Below, one piece after another: positions 41,065 through 49,033 of a DNA stretch of 64,000 bases. Within the stretch, counting starts at the first letter, position 1; every line of letters starts with the position of its first letter. Source of the DNA: CTSoil-043 sp963821235 (GTDB lineage Bacteria > Chloroflexota > Limnocylindria > Limnocylindrales > CSP1-4); assembly GCA_963821235.1 (NCBI GenBank), contig CAWGCS010000001.1, positions 558,001 to 622,000 on the forward strand, read 5' to 3'. The notes beneath the pieces were generated by a model. The model had not been told where the DNA came from, did no database searches, and saw nothing but the letters and a program-made list of their open reading frames with translations. The translations under genes and the position numbers were made by a program.

Positions 41065-42726
41065 ATGGTGACGCCGCTCGCCCTCTACGCGCTGGCTCTC
41101 GTCGTGCGGCTGGTGCTGCTCGGGGGCTTCGCCGATCCCGCCTACCCCGACTCGTTCTACTACGTGGACGTGGCCCGCAGCTTGGCGGCGGGGCACGGGT
41201 TCTCCGTCGACCTGGTCTGGATCTTCGCCGAGGTGGGCGGGACGATCCCCGCCAACCCGGTCCTGCCGATCGCCTCCAACGCCCACTGGATGCCCCTGGC
41301 GTCGCTGGTCCAGGTGCCTTTCATCTGGCTCCTGGGGCCGACCGCGATCGCCTCCGCCCTGCCGTTCGCGCTGGCGGGCGCGCTCGCGGCGCCGCTCACC
41401 TGGGCGCTGGCGCGCGACGCGGGCTCGAGCCGGCTCGTGGCGGTGGGGGCCGGCATCCTGGTGGCGTTCCCCGCGGCGAGCGCCGTCTTCATGGCCCAGC
41501 CGGACAACTTCGGCCTCTACCAGCCGCTGGTCGCGGGCGCGCTCTGGATGGGTGCCCGGGGACTCCGTGGGCATGCCCGTTCCTTCGCCCTGGGCGGGCT
41601 GCTGGTGGGCCTGGCCACCCTGGCCCGCAACGACGGCGTGCTGGTGGGTGCCGCGCTGGGGCTCGCCTTCGCCTGGGATCGCTGGCGCGCCTGGCGGAGC
41701 GGCGGCACCCGCCGTCCGGCCATCCCCCTCTGGGCGGCCGTCGCCTGCTTCGCCCTCTTCCTGGTCGTCGTCGCCCCCTGGCTGGCACGCCAGCTGGCGG
41801 TCTTCGGCTCCCTGTCGCCGTCCTCCGCCTCGGGCAAGGTGCTCTTCATCCGCTCCATCGAGGAGTGGAACAGCATCACCGCCCCGGCCAGCCTGGACTG
41901 GCTCCTGGGCCAGGGGCTGGGTCCCCTGCTGGCCAGCCGGATCGGCGGCCTCGTCGCCGCGATCACCATCTTCTCGGTCCTGGTCGGCGGCGCCCTGCTC
42001 GCCCCGTTCATGCTCGTCGGCGCCTGGTCGAGGCGGAGATCGATCGACTTCGGGCCGTTCCTCGCCTACGCCGGCCTCCTCTTCGTCTTCTCCGCCGTAG
42101 TCTCCGCCGTCCACGTCCCCGGCGGCACGTTCATCCACTCCGCGGTCGGCCTGGCGCCGCATGCCTACATCCTGGCCCTGGAGGGGATCGCCGTCACCAT
42201 CGGCTGGGCCGCCGCCCGCCGGAGGACCTGGCACGCGCCGACCGCGAGCCGGCTGTTCACGGTCACCGCGGTCGGCTTCTCCATCGTCGTGGCGATCGGG
42301 AGCGCCCTGGTGACTCAGGCCACCTGGAGCGCTCGGCGCGACGACTTCCGGCTCGTCGAGGAGGGCCTGACCGATGCGGGCGCCAGGCCCGACGAGCGGG
42401 TCATGTCGATCGACGCGTCGGGAACCCGCTACTGGACCGGGCATCCCGGGGTGGTCCTGGTCGACGACCCCCAGGCGACGATCGAGCAGGTCGCCCGCGC
42501 CTACGGCATCCGCTGGCTGGTGCTGAACCGGGCCGACACCGTGCGGTCGATGGCGTCCATCCTCGATGGCGGACCCAGGCCCGCCTGGCTCGGCGCCCCG
42601 GTCGCGAGCCGAGCCGCCCGCCAGCGGGCCGACGCCCCGGCGCTGCCGGTGGGGGCGATGGCCGTGGCCCTCTTCCCCGTCTGCCTGGAAGCCGGCGACG
42701 CGCGCTGCGCGGCGGCCGCGCCGTGA
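41065..42726 (+). CDS. GT39/ArnT-like membrane glycosyltransferase
   Basis: 553 residues from ATG 41065. Helix 1 leads into the catalytic loop FADPAYPDSFYYVDVARSLAAGHGFSVD with paired Asp residues near residues 22-35, typical of GT39/PMT-like enzymes (DExYY variants). ARNDGVLVGAALGLAFAWDRW marks the cytoplasmic loop common to this group. After about twelve helices a soluble C-terminal domain (VMSIDASGTRYWTGHPGVVLVDDP, IRWLVLNRADT) faces outward. It is coupled to the next gene by a 4-base overlap (GTGA), and the two are paralogues. Confidence 0.8.
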   Translation: MVTPLALYALALVVRLVLLGGFADPAYPDSFYYVDVARSLAAGHGFSVDLVWIFAEVGGTIPANPVLPIASNAHWMPLASLVQVPFIWLLGPTAIASALPFALAGALAAPLTWALARDAGSSRLVAVGAGILVAFPAASAVFMAQPDNFGLYQPLVAGALWMGARGLRGHARSFALGGLLVGLATLARNDGVLVGAALGLAFAWDRWRAWRSGGTRRPAIPLWAAVACFALFLVVVAPWLARQLAVFGSLSPSSASGKVLFIRSIEEWNSITAPASLDWLLGQGLGPLLASRIGGLVAAITIFSVLVGGALLAPFMLVGAWSRRRSIDFGPFLAYAGLLFVFSAVVSAVHVPGGTFIHSAVGLAPHAYILALEGIAVTIGWAAARRRTWHAPTASRLFTVTAVGFSIVVAIGSALVTQATWSARRDDFRLVEEGLTDAGARPDERVMSIDASGTRYWTGHPGVVLVDDPQATIEQVARAYGIRWLVLNRADTVRSMASILDGGPRPAWLGAPVASRAARQRADAPALPVGAMAVALFPVCLEAGDARCAAAAP

Positions 42727-44399
42727 GCGGCGCCGACCCCCCGGGCGCCTGGCGCCCGTCGCGCCGCGAAGCCTGGCTGAGCGCTTGCCTCGTCTTCGCG
42801 GTGGCCCTCCTCGTCCGCCTGTGGGCGGCGGCCCAGGTCCCCTTCCCGATCCCCGAGGACACCGCCTACTACTGGGGCGTGGCCCGCAACCTGGCCGAGG
42901 GCCGCGGCGTGGTGAGCGACGCGATCTGGAGCTACGCCACCGCGGCCCGCGATCCGCTCACGGGCGCCTTCGGCTTCTTCTTCCCGCGCCCGGCCTTCGA
43001 GATCTGGCTGCCGCTGCCGAGCCTCCTCGGGCTCCTCCCGATGCTCGCCACCGGCTCGACGGCCTACGACGTGACCGCGCCGGTCGCCGCCGTCCTGGGC
43101 GCGCTGGTCGCGGCGGTCGCCTGGCGCATCGCGGCCGACGTCGCGGAGGAGCGGGCGCTCCCCGCGGAGCGCGGCCGGACGCTGGCCCTGGGCACGGGTC
43201 TCGTGGCGGCCCTGGCGCTGCCGCTCGTCCTACCCGCGCTGCACCTGGAATCCTCGATCCCGTTCGCCCTTCCCGCCCTTGTCGCCTGCCTGGTCATGGC
43301 CCGCCTGGCCCGCCGCCCCCCGGAGCGGCTGCTCGACGCCCGGCTCCTGGCGCTGGGCCTCCTGGTCGGGATCGCCGGCCTGGCCCGCAACGAGGCTGTC
43401 TGGGTGGGGCTTGCCTGGGCGCTGCTGGCGTACCCGGCGCTGCGGAGCCGCGGACTCCGCGCCGTCGCCGGCGCTGTCGTGGTCCCGGGGGTCGTCGCCG
43501 TCGCGGTGATGGCGCCATGGCTCGTGCGCAACTGGCAGGCCTTCGGCTCGCCCCTGCCCGGCCAGGCGATCACGAACGCCTGGGCCATCAGCGGCTTCGA
43601 GATCTTCGCCTGGCAGCAGCCCGCGACCGCCTCCACCTACCTGGCCCTGGGACCGGCGACCTGGCTGGGGCAGCGGGTGGACGGCTTCCTGCACGACCTG
43701 CTCGACGTCCTCCTGGTCCCGGGCGCCCCGATCGCCGTCGTGGGGCTCCTCGTCCTGCCGTGGAGCGCTCGCCTCCGCTCCCTCCGGCCGCTCGTCGTCG
43801 TGGCCCTCATCACGTTCCTGGTCGCGACGCTTGCCTTCCCGGTCCAGACCCGCTGGGGGACGTTCCTCCACGCCTCCGTGCCGGCCGCGGTCCTCCTGGT
43901 CGTGGCCGGGCTGGCCGGCCTGGACGAGGGCCTCGCCCGGGTGGGCCGGATGCGGGGCTGGACGCGCCCCGTGGCCTGGCTGGCGCCGCTCTTCGCGGGG
44001 CTGGGCGCGACGCTCTTCATGGTGCCGGGCGTCATCACCTACGGAGCCCAGGCGCGCGGCACGGAGACCGCCTACGTGGACCTGGGACGCCGCATGGCGG
44101 CGGCGGGGGTTCCCCTCGACGGGTCGGCCCCGGTCATCGCCAACCACCCGATCTGGCTCGCGGAGGTCCATCGCGTCCCCGCCCTGGGCCTTCCCGACGA
44201 GCCGGTGGCGAGCGTGGTCGACCTGGCCCGCACGTTCGGGGCACGGCTCCTCGTGCTCGACGGCGACCACGGCGCCTGGCCGGCCCGCCTCCAGTCCGAT
44301 CCCGATGCCGGCTGCCTGGACCCGGTGGCCCTCCCGCCGCCCGACGACGAGGCCGGCGGCAGCGGGCAAATGCTGGTCTTCCGGATCTCCTGCCCATGA
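42723..44399 (+). CDS. GT39/ArnT-like membrane glycosyltransferase
   Basis: 558 residues from GTG 42723, overlapping the previous stop. Loop 1 reads PFPIPEDTAYYWGVARNLAEGRGVVSD with the EDxxYY pair expected of GT39 catalysis, and GLARNEAVWVGLAWALLAYP repeats the paralogue's ARNxxVxVG segment. The C-terminal domain (GSAPVIANHPIWLAEVHRVPALGLP, LLVLDGDHGAWP) resembles that of the upstream gene, so the pair arose by duplication. Together they probably add two sugars to the same lipid-linked acceptor; this is inference. Confidence 0.8.
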   Translation: MSGADPPGAWRPSRREAWLSACLVFAVALLVRLWAAAQVPFPIPEDTAYYWGVARNLAEGRGVVSDAIWSYATAARDPLTGAFGFFFPRPAFEIWLPLPSLLGLLPMLATGSTAYDVTAPVAAVLGALVAAVAWRIAADVAEERALPAERGRTLALGTGLVAALALPLVLPALHLESSIPFALPALVACLVMARLARRPPERLLDARLLALGLLVGIAGLARNEAVWVGLAWALLAYPALRSRGLRAVAGAVVVPGVVAVAVMAPWLVRNWQAFGSPLPGQAITNAWAISGFEIFAWQQPATASTYLALGPATWLGQRVDGFLHDLLDVLLVPGAPIAVVGLLVLPWSARLRSLRPLVVVALITFLVATLAFPVQTRWGTFLHASVPAAVLLVVAGLAGLDEGLARVGRMRGWTRPVAWLAPLFAGLGATLFMVPGVITYGAQARGTETAYVDLGRRMAAAGVPLDGSAPVIANHPIWLAEVHRVPALGLPDEPVASVVDLARTFGARLLVLDGDHGAWPARLQSDPDAGCLDPVALPPPDDEAGGSGQMLVFRISCP

Positions 44400-44407
44400 A
44401 CGACCCG

Positions 44408-44413
44408 TATACT
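44408..44413 (+). promoter_or_regulatory. -10 (TATACT) for the kinase-pilus signalling unit
   Basis: TATACT sits nine bases before ATG 44423, 9-14 bases past the previous stop. It argues for ATG 44423 over ATG 44396 as start of the kinase and for an independent transcript. Confidence 0.6.
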
Positions 44414-44422
44414 GCCCCGCAG

Positions 44423-45499
44423 ATGAGCGCGGAGATCGGCGCCGGCGACGCTGCGACAGAACGCTTCGACCACCTCCACGCGGAAGCGAAGGAGGCCCTC
44501 GCCCGCGCGGCCAACACGCTGCGCGCGGTGACCGAGCAGTACCGCGAGGCCTTCCACGAGAAGCTCGCCGGCTGGCACGGCGATCGCGACGCGCTGGACC
44601 AGGTGGACCGCCTTGGCCTCGCCGAGGTCGCGTCGAACGTCCCCGGGTCCAGCGGCGAGGCGCCGGCCGGAGCGGAGCTCCGCCGCCGGATCGCCCTCCA
44701 GACCTCGGCGCTCGGGGAGCGCCAGACCGAGCTGGCCCGCCTGGAGCTGGCCGTCCGCGGCCTGGAGCGGACGTGGCTCTTCCTGGAGCGCGGCGACGCG
44801 TCCCTGCTGGCCGACCCGGCGGCGCCGGACCTGGCCGCCGACCTCCAGATGCGCATCGTCGAGGCCCGCGAGGCGGAGCGGTCGCGCCTGGCCCAGGAGG
44901 TTCACGACGGGCCCGCCCAGGCCCTCGCCAACGCGATCTTCGGCGTCGAGTACATCGAGAAGATCCTGGATCGCGACCGGCCTGCGGCGAGGATGGAGCT
45001 GCGCTTCCTGCGCGAGCGGCTCCGCCGCGAGCTGGGCGAGGTCCGCGCCTTCATCAGCCAGCTGCGACCGCCGATCCTCGACGAGATGGGCCTCGACGGC
45101 TCCATCCGCGAGGCGGTGGAGACGATCGCCGCCCTGACCGGCGTCAAGGTGGAGCTGGACCTGGCGGCGCCGGACGGCGAGCTGGACGACGCCTCCCAGG
45201 TGGTCGTCCTGCGCGTCCTCCAGGAGGCGCTCCAGAACGTCCGCAAGCACGCCGGGGCCCAGTCGATCTGGCTTACGACCCGGCTGGAGGGTGGGCACTG
45301 GATCCTCGAGGTCCGGGACGACGGACGCGGCTTCGACCCCGAGGTCGTCAACGCGCCGGGACGACGGACCTTCGGGCTCCAGTTCATGCGTGAGCGCGCC
45401 GAGCTCGTCCGCGGCAGCTTCGAGGTCCGTTCGCAGCCCGCGAACGGGACCGTCGTCGTGCTCGACATCCCCGGGGGCGAGAGAGGAGGCAGTTCGTGA
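44423..45499 (+). CDS. Cytoplasmic HisKA_3 (NarL-family) histidine kinase
   Basis: 358 residues from ATG 44423. No transmembrane segment; residues about 1-145 form a coiled-coil-rich sensor (ERFDHLHAEAKEALARAANTL, LGERQTELARLELAVRGLE). The phospho-acceptor His161 lies in RLAQEVHDGPAQALANAIF, the HisKA_3 pattern. The HATPase domain is complete: N box LRVLQEALQNVRKHAG, G1 VRDDGRGFDPE, G2 RTFGLQFMRERAEL. DegS-like in layout, so it probably senses a cytoplasmic signal or partner. The stop overlaps the GTG of the response regulator gene, a cognate pair. Confidence 0.93.
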   Translation: MSAEIGAGDAATERFDHLHAEAKEALARAANTLRAVTEQYREAFHEKLAGWHGDRDALDQVDRLGLAEVASNVPGSSGEAPAGAELRRRIALQTSALGERQTELARLELAVRGLERTWLFLERGDASLLADPAAPDLAADLQMRIVEAREAERSRLAQEVHDGPAQALANAIFGVEYIEKILDRDRPAARMELRFLRERLRRELGEVRAFISQLRPPILDEMGLDGSIREAVETIAALTGVKVELDLAAPDGELDDASQVVVLRVLQEALQNVRKHAGAQSIWLTTRLEGGHWILEVRDDGRGFDPEVVNAPGRRTFGLQFMRERAELVRGSFEVRSQPANGTVVVLDIPGGERGGSS

Positions 45500-46233
45500 G
45501 CTATCCAGGGCCGGATCGCCGGCGGGGTGGTCCCGACCGGCGCGCCACCGACGAGCGGATTCGCATCCTCCTCGTCGACGACCACGCCCTCGTCCGCGTC
45601 GGCATGCGGGCGATCCTCGAGCGGGAGCCCGACTTCGACATCGTCGGCGAGGCTGAGGACGGGCGCTCCGCCCACGACGTGGCGCTGGAGACGAATCCCG
45701 CGATCATCCTCATGGACCTCTCCCTGCCCGCCCCCGGCGGGATCGAAGCGACCCAGCGGATCAAGCGCGACCTGCCGGCGACCGGGATCATCCTCCTGGC
45801 GACCGACGAGGATGAGGAGGCGCTCTTCCAGGCCATCCGGGCCGGGGCGGCGGCGTTCATCCTCAAGGACGTCGGGCCGGACGACCTGGTCACGATCATC
45901 CGCCGGGTGGCCGCCGGCGAGTTCCTCATCAACGACAAGGTCTTCGCCAAGCCGGCCGTCGCCTCGCGCGTCCTCAAGGAGTTCCGCGAGCTGGCGATCT
46001 ACGGCCAGGAGGCCGCCCCCATCTTCGCCCCGCTCTCCCCGCGAGAGGTGGAGATCCTCGACAACATCGCCCAGGGCATGACCAACAAGCAGGTCGCCTA
46101 CCAGCTCTCGATCAGCGAGCAGACGGTCAAGAACCACATGAGCTCGATCCTGCGCAAGCTCGCCGTGAACGACCGCACCCAGGCCGTGGTCTACGCGATG
46201 CGCCAGGGCTGGATCCGGATGCCCGAGGACTGA
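45496..46233 (+). CDS. NarL/LuxR-type response regulator
   Basis: 245 residues from GTG 45496 (GTGA overlap with the kinase). A 20-residue Arg/Gly-rich N-terminal extension precedes the receiver: ILLVDDHALVRVGMRAIL, phospho-acceptor Asp74 in ILMDLSLPAPGG, GIILLATDE, and Lys in AFILKDV. The LuxR-type HTH is LSPREVEILDNIAQGMTNKQVAYQLSISEQTVKNHMSSI near residues 175-235. Likely controls the flp/tad genes downstream, given the position; the target is inferred. All key residues are intact. Confidence 0.95.
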   Translation: MSYPGPDRRRGGPDRRATDERIRILLVDDHALVRVGMRAILEREPDFDIVGEAEDGRSAHDVALETNPAIILMDLSLPAPGGIEATQRIKRDLPATGIILLATDEDEEALFQAIRAGAAAFILKDVGPDDLVTIIRRVAAGEFLINDKVFAKPAVASRVLKEFRELAIYGQEAAPIFAPLSPREVEILDNIAQGMTNKQVAYQLSISEQTVKNHMSSILRKLAVNDRTQAVVYAMRQGWIRMPED

Positions 46234-46243
46234 GCGACCCGTC

Positions 46244-47380
46244 ATGGCCGACGTCCCCGCGACCCCGGCGTCGCCCGTCACGCCCGCCGCCCTGGCCGAG
46301 ACGCTCGACCGCGAGCTCGAGCGGCTGGCCCGCGAGCTGGCCGAGATCGAGATGCTCGTCGGCCAGGCACGCACGGAGGCCGGCCGGCACGAGCAGAAGC
46401 GCGCCCAGGCCGCGGACCGGCTGGCCGGCCTCGGCCCGAATGCCGCGGCCGCGGAGCTGGCCGAGGTGAACGCCCAGGTCGTCACGCTGACCCGGCGGGC
46501 CGCCGTCATGGAGGCCCAGCTCGACGTCCTGGCCGGCAAGCAGAAGATCCTGGAGCGATACCGGGATGGCCTGGCACGGCTGCGCGAGACCGTGGGGGCG
46601 ATGGATCCAGCGGCTGCGGCGCCGCCGGCCGCCGAGGCGCCCGGGCTGACCGCCTCGCCGGCGATCAGCCGGGTCGTGCTGGCCGCCCAGGAGGACCTCC
46701 GGCGCGACATCTCCCGGGCGATGCACGACGGTCCGGCCCAGAGCTTGACCAACATCACCCTGCAGGCCCAGATCGTGGACCGCCTCCTCGACAGCGATCC
46801 CGTGGCGGCTCGGGCGGAGATGCGCGAGCTGATGGAGATGGTGCAGCGGACGCTGGACGCCACCAAGACGTTCATCTTCGACGTCCGGCCCATGGTCCTC
46901 GACGACCTCGGCCTCGTGCCCACCCTGCGACGCGTGGCCCGGGACCGGACGCGCCGCTCGCAGGTCCCCATCGACTTCGAGTCGATGGGCACCGACCGGC
47001 GGCTCCCCATGGACCTCGAGAGCACGGTCTTCCGCGTGGCCGACGAGGCCGTGGCCGCGCTGGTGGGGGGTCACCCGGAGCGCGTCGCCCTGACCCTCGA
47101 CTGGGGCACGGAGCTGGAGGTCGCGGTCCAGGCCATCCACCCTGCGCCCGAGGTCGTCGAGGAGGCGCCGCGGCCGGACATGCCGGCCGCCCTCCAGGCG
47201 ATGGTCGACGAGCGGCGGGCGTCTGTCGCGGCGAGCGGGAGCGTCGCCGTGCTGACCCTCGCGATCCGTCGCGAGCTCGCCGATCGGGCGGCGGCGGCCG
47301 GAGGGCGGGTCGAGTTCGCGGCGGACGGCCGCGGGGTGACGGCGCGCTTCCCCCTGCCGGCGGCCGCCCCGGACGCATGA
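46244..47380 (+). CDS. HisKA_3-like protein with degenerate ATPase domain
   Basis: 378 residues. N-terminal coiled coil (RELERLARELAEIEMLVGQARTEAG, heptad-like, residues 17-105), then RDISRAMHDGPAQSLTNITLQ with the phospho-acceptor His near residue 161, as in HisKA_3. After DVRPMVLDDLGLVPTLRRV the C-terminal region shows no N box (the place of ExxxN reads DEAVAALVGGHPE) and no DDGRGF G1 box. ATP binding thus appears lost, suggesting a phosphotransfer or scaffolding partner of the neighbouring kinase rather than an autonomous one. The stop overlaps the next start (ATGA). Confidence 0.85.
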   Translation: MADVPATPASPVTPAALAETLDRELERLARELAEIEMLVGQARTEAGRHEQKRAQAADRLAGLGPNAAAAELAEVNAQVVTLTRRAAVMEAQLDVLAGKQKILERYRDGLARLRETVGAMDPAAAAPPAAEAPGLTASPAISRVVLAAQEDLRRDISRAMHDGPAQSLTNITLQAQIVDRLLDSDPVAARAEMRELMEMVQRTLDATKTFIFDVRPMVLDDLGLVPTLRRVARDRTRRSQVPIDFESMGTDRRLPMDLESTVFRVADEAVAALVGGHPERVALTLDWGTELEVAVQAIHPAPEVVEEAPRPDMPAALQAMVDERRASVAASGSVAVLTLAIRRELADRAAAAGGRVEFAADGRGVTARFPLPAAAPDA

Positions 47381-47586
47381 CGCCGGGCCGGGGCCGGACG
47401 GCGAGCCTGGCCCGGGCCGGCGCCGGGGGCCAGGGAATCGTCGAGTTCGGGGTGATCCTCGGCCTGGCCGTCCTGGTCGCCGTGGCGATCCTCGTCTTCC
47501 TCCGCCCCCAGCTGGCCTGGGTCCTCAGCATGATCGGCAGCGAGGTGGACAAGGCCGGCTGGCTCGCCCAGGGCATCCTGGCCTGA
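47377..47586 (+). CDS. Flp-like prepilin (variant)
   Basis: 69 residues from ATG 47377, overlapping the kinase-like stop. The leader is basic (TPGRGRTASLARAGAGG) and the prepilin motif GGQGIVEFGVILGLAVLVAV follows, with processing expected after Gly and Glu at +5. At +6 it has Phe where true Flp pilins have Tyr. The mature peptide is a single helix plus DKAGWLAQGILA tail. Probably a minor pilin or pseudopilin of the Tad pilus encoded just downstream. Confidence 0.75.
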   Translation: MTPGRGRTASLARAGAGGQGIVEFGVILGLAVLVAVAILVFLRPQLAWVLSMIGSEVDKAGWLAQGILA

Positions 47587-47698
47587 CGCAGTACTGGGAC
47601 GGTGCCCGTACGAATAGGCGGGTGGTGGGCGCGATCGCGCCAGCGTAGCCTCGGTTCGCCCCGATCCCGGGGTGTGCGCACTCATCTGGGAGGCCTTC

Positions 47699-47869
47699 AT
47701 GGCGCTCATCGACTACATCATCGGGCTCGTCCGCCGGGACGAGGAGGGGCAGGGGCTCGCGGAGTACGCCCTCATCCTCGCCCTCATCGCCATCGTCGCC
47801 ATCGTCGCCCTCCTCTTCCTGGGCGGCCAGGTCTCGACGATCCTCAGCCAGGTCGGCAGCTCGGTCTAG
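47699..47869 (+). CDS. flp: Flp-type pilin 1
   Basis: 56 residues from ATG 47699 with GGGAGG upstream. The short leader ends DEEG, and the mature part starts QGLAEYALILALIAIVAIVA: cleavage after Gly, Glu at +5 and Tyr at +6, the Flp signature. Tail LGGQVSTILSQVGSSV. Flp pilins are cut by a TadV-type prepilin peptidase (not in this window) and assembled into adhesive Tad pili. A strong hairpin follows, so it may be a separate transcript. Two close copies come next. Confidence 0.93.
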   Translation: MALIDYIIGLVRRDEEGQGLAEYALILALIAIVAIVALLFLGGQVSTILSQVGSSV

Positions 47870-47893
47870 CGACCGAATCGCCAGGGCACAGAG

Positions 47894-47923
47894 TCGAAGC
47901 CGGGCCCGCGGGCCCGGCTTCGA
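47894..47923 (+). terminator. Hairpin after flp 1
   Basis: Perfect 30-base palindrome, 15-bp arms TCGAAGCCGGGCCCG and CGGGCCCGGCTTCGA, 25 bases past the stop. No U-tract, but one of three comparable hairpins that each follow a flp gene. Confidence 0.75.
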
Positions 47924-47971
47924 CGCGTCCGGGACCGGCGCGGCCCCGCACCATCGGACGGCCCGCGAGTC

Positions 47972-48000
47972 TTGACAGGCCACGAAGGCGCAACTACGGT
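47972..48000 (+). promoter_or_regulatory. Promoter of flp 2
   Basis: TTGACA (47972-47977), 17-base spacer, TACGGT (47995-48000). The surrounding block AGTCTTGACAGGCCAC is repeated before flp 3. Confidence 0.75.
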
Positions 48001-48100
48001 TCGACCGCGGTTCCGAGACGGGGCGATCGCCCCGGCGTCGGTGGCCCGCCAGCCCCCGCAGGGGCGGGGGACTTCTCGAGGGAAGGAGGTGAACCACCCA

Positions 48101-48271
48101 ATGTCGTTCCTCACCGCAATCATCAGTCTCTTCCGCTCCGACGAGGAGGGCCAGGGTCTCGCGGAGTACGCGCTGATCCTCGCCCTCATCGCCATCGTCG
48201 CGATCGTCGCCCTGCTCTTCCTGGGAGGCCAGGTCTCGACGATCCTCAGCAAGGTCGGCAGCTCGGTCTAG
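48101..48271 (+). CDS. flp: Flp-type pilin 2
   Basis: 56 residues from ATG 48101, with a near-perfect Shine-Dalgarno AAGGAGGTGA seven bases upstream, the strongest in the window and consistent with a highly expressed structural protein. Leader SFLTAIISLFRSDEEG, mature QGLAEYALILALIAIVAIVA, tail STILSKVGSSV. Apart from Lys for Gln in the tail it equals flp 1 after processing, and its mature part is identical to flp 3. It has its own promoter and hairpin terminator. Confidence 0.94.
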   Translation: MSFLTAIISLFRSDEEGQGLAEYALILALIAIVAIVALLFLGGQVSTILSKVGSSV

Positions 48272-48294
48272 CGACCGTCCCCCCAGCCACCTGC

Positions 48295-48324
48295 GCGAAG
48301 CCGGGCCTCTCGGCCCGGCTTCGC
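48295..48324 (+). terminator. Hairpin after flp 2
   Basis: 13-bp arms GCGAAGCCGGGCC and GGCCCGGCTTCGC around the loop TCTC. Confidence 0.75.
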
Positions 48325-48380
48325 CGATTCCGGGCCCGCCACGTGGCGCGGTGGGGCACCGCCGGGGTCCCCGCGGAGTC

Positions 48381-48409
48381 TTGACAGGCCACCAGACCCG
48401 CCCTACCGT
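48381..48409 (+). promoter_or_regulatory. Promoter of flp 3
   Basis: TTGACA (48381-48386), 17-base spacer, TACCGT (48404-48409); same architecture and flanks as the flp 2 promoter. Confidence 0.75.
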
Positions 48410-48501
48410 TCGCCCGCGCGGCGCGGGGGGCGAGGAGCCGCCTCGCGGCGCGCCTGCTCCCGCCGCGGCGGGGGATTCCACGACGAAGGGAGGTGACACC
48501 A

Positions 48502-48675
48502 ATGGCATACCTGTCCGCACTCATCTCGTCTTTCCTGGACCGCGACGAGGAGGGGCAGGGTCTCGCGGAGTACGCGCTGATCCTCGCCCTCATCGCGATC
48601 GTGGCGATCGTCGCCCTGCTCTTCCTGGGAGGCCAGGTCTCGACGATCCTCAGCAAGGTCGGCAGCTCCGTCTAG
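48502..48675 (+). CDS. flp: Flp-type pilin 3
   Basis: 57 residues from ATG 48502, Shine-Dalgarno GGGAGGTGAC upstream. Leader AYLSALISSFLDRDEEG, mature QGLAEYALILALIAIVAIVA, identical after processing to flp 2; at DNA level the two differ at only a few positions over about 140 bases, including the bases after the stop. Such identity suggests recent duplication or ongoing gene conversion. Only the leader peptides and 5' regions differ appreciably. Confidence 0.94.
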   Translation: MAYLSALISSFLDRDEEGQGLAEYALILALIAIVAIVALLFLGGQVSTILSKVGSSV

Positions 48676-48683
48676 CGACCTGA

Positions 48684-48715
48684 GCGGGGGTCGCCGGCCA
48701 GCCGGCGGCCCCCGC
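48684..48715 (+). terminator. Hairpin after flp 3
   Basis: Arms GCGGGGGTCGCCGGC and GCCGGCGGCCCCCGC with one T-G pair and a 2-base gap, nine bases past the stop. Confidence 0.7.
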
Positions 48716-49033
48716 CTTCTCGCACGCGATCACGCCATGGAGCCAGGCAGGCCGACCGCAACGCCCACGGACTCATCCTTCCATCCCGCCATCATCGTCA
48801 GGTGGCCCGCCTGGACAGCCGCAGCACTTCGCCCGACAGCGCGCCGGCCCCCGCCGGACGGGGACCGGCATCGACCCCTTCCCGGCCGCCGCGACGGCCT
48901 GCATCAAGCCGAGGGTTCGTGCGGGGAATCCTTCCATTTGTTCCCAGCGGTCCTAGCCCTTTTGTATAGTCGCGCGGCCCAAGGCCGGTGCTAGAGTGGT
49001 GCCGCCTGTCACACGGCAACGGGGAGACCAACC
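48716..49033. other. Intergenic region before the tad operon
   Basis: About 320 bases with no convincing gene. It contains a local AT-rich patch near 48930-48971 ending in TATAGT (48966-48971) and a second TAGAGT at 48993-48998, either of which could be the -10 for cpaB; no -35 partner is clear. An open frame at 48737-48994 has no ribosome binding site or coding signature. Confidence 0.5.

Noticed and set aside
44396..44422. ATG 44396 as kinase start by overlap with the previous stop
   Set aside because: TATACT at 44408-44413 lies inside this extension, nine bases before ATG 44423, so the shorter form is preferred; not excluded.
48737..48994. 85-codon open frame between flp 3 and cpaB
   Set aside because: No ribosome binding site, no TAnnnT at leaderless distance, Pro/Arg-rich translation without a motif.
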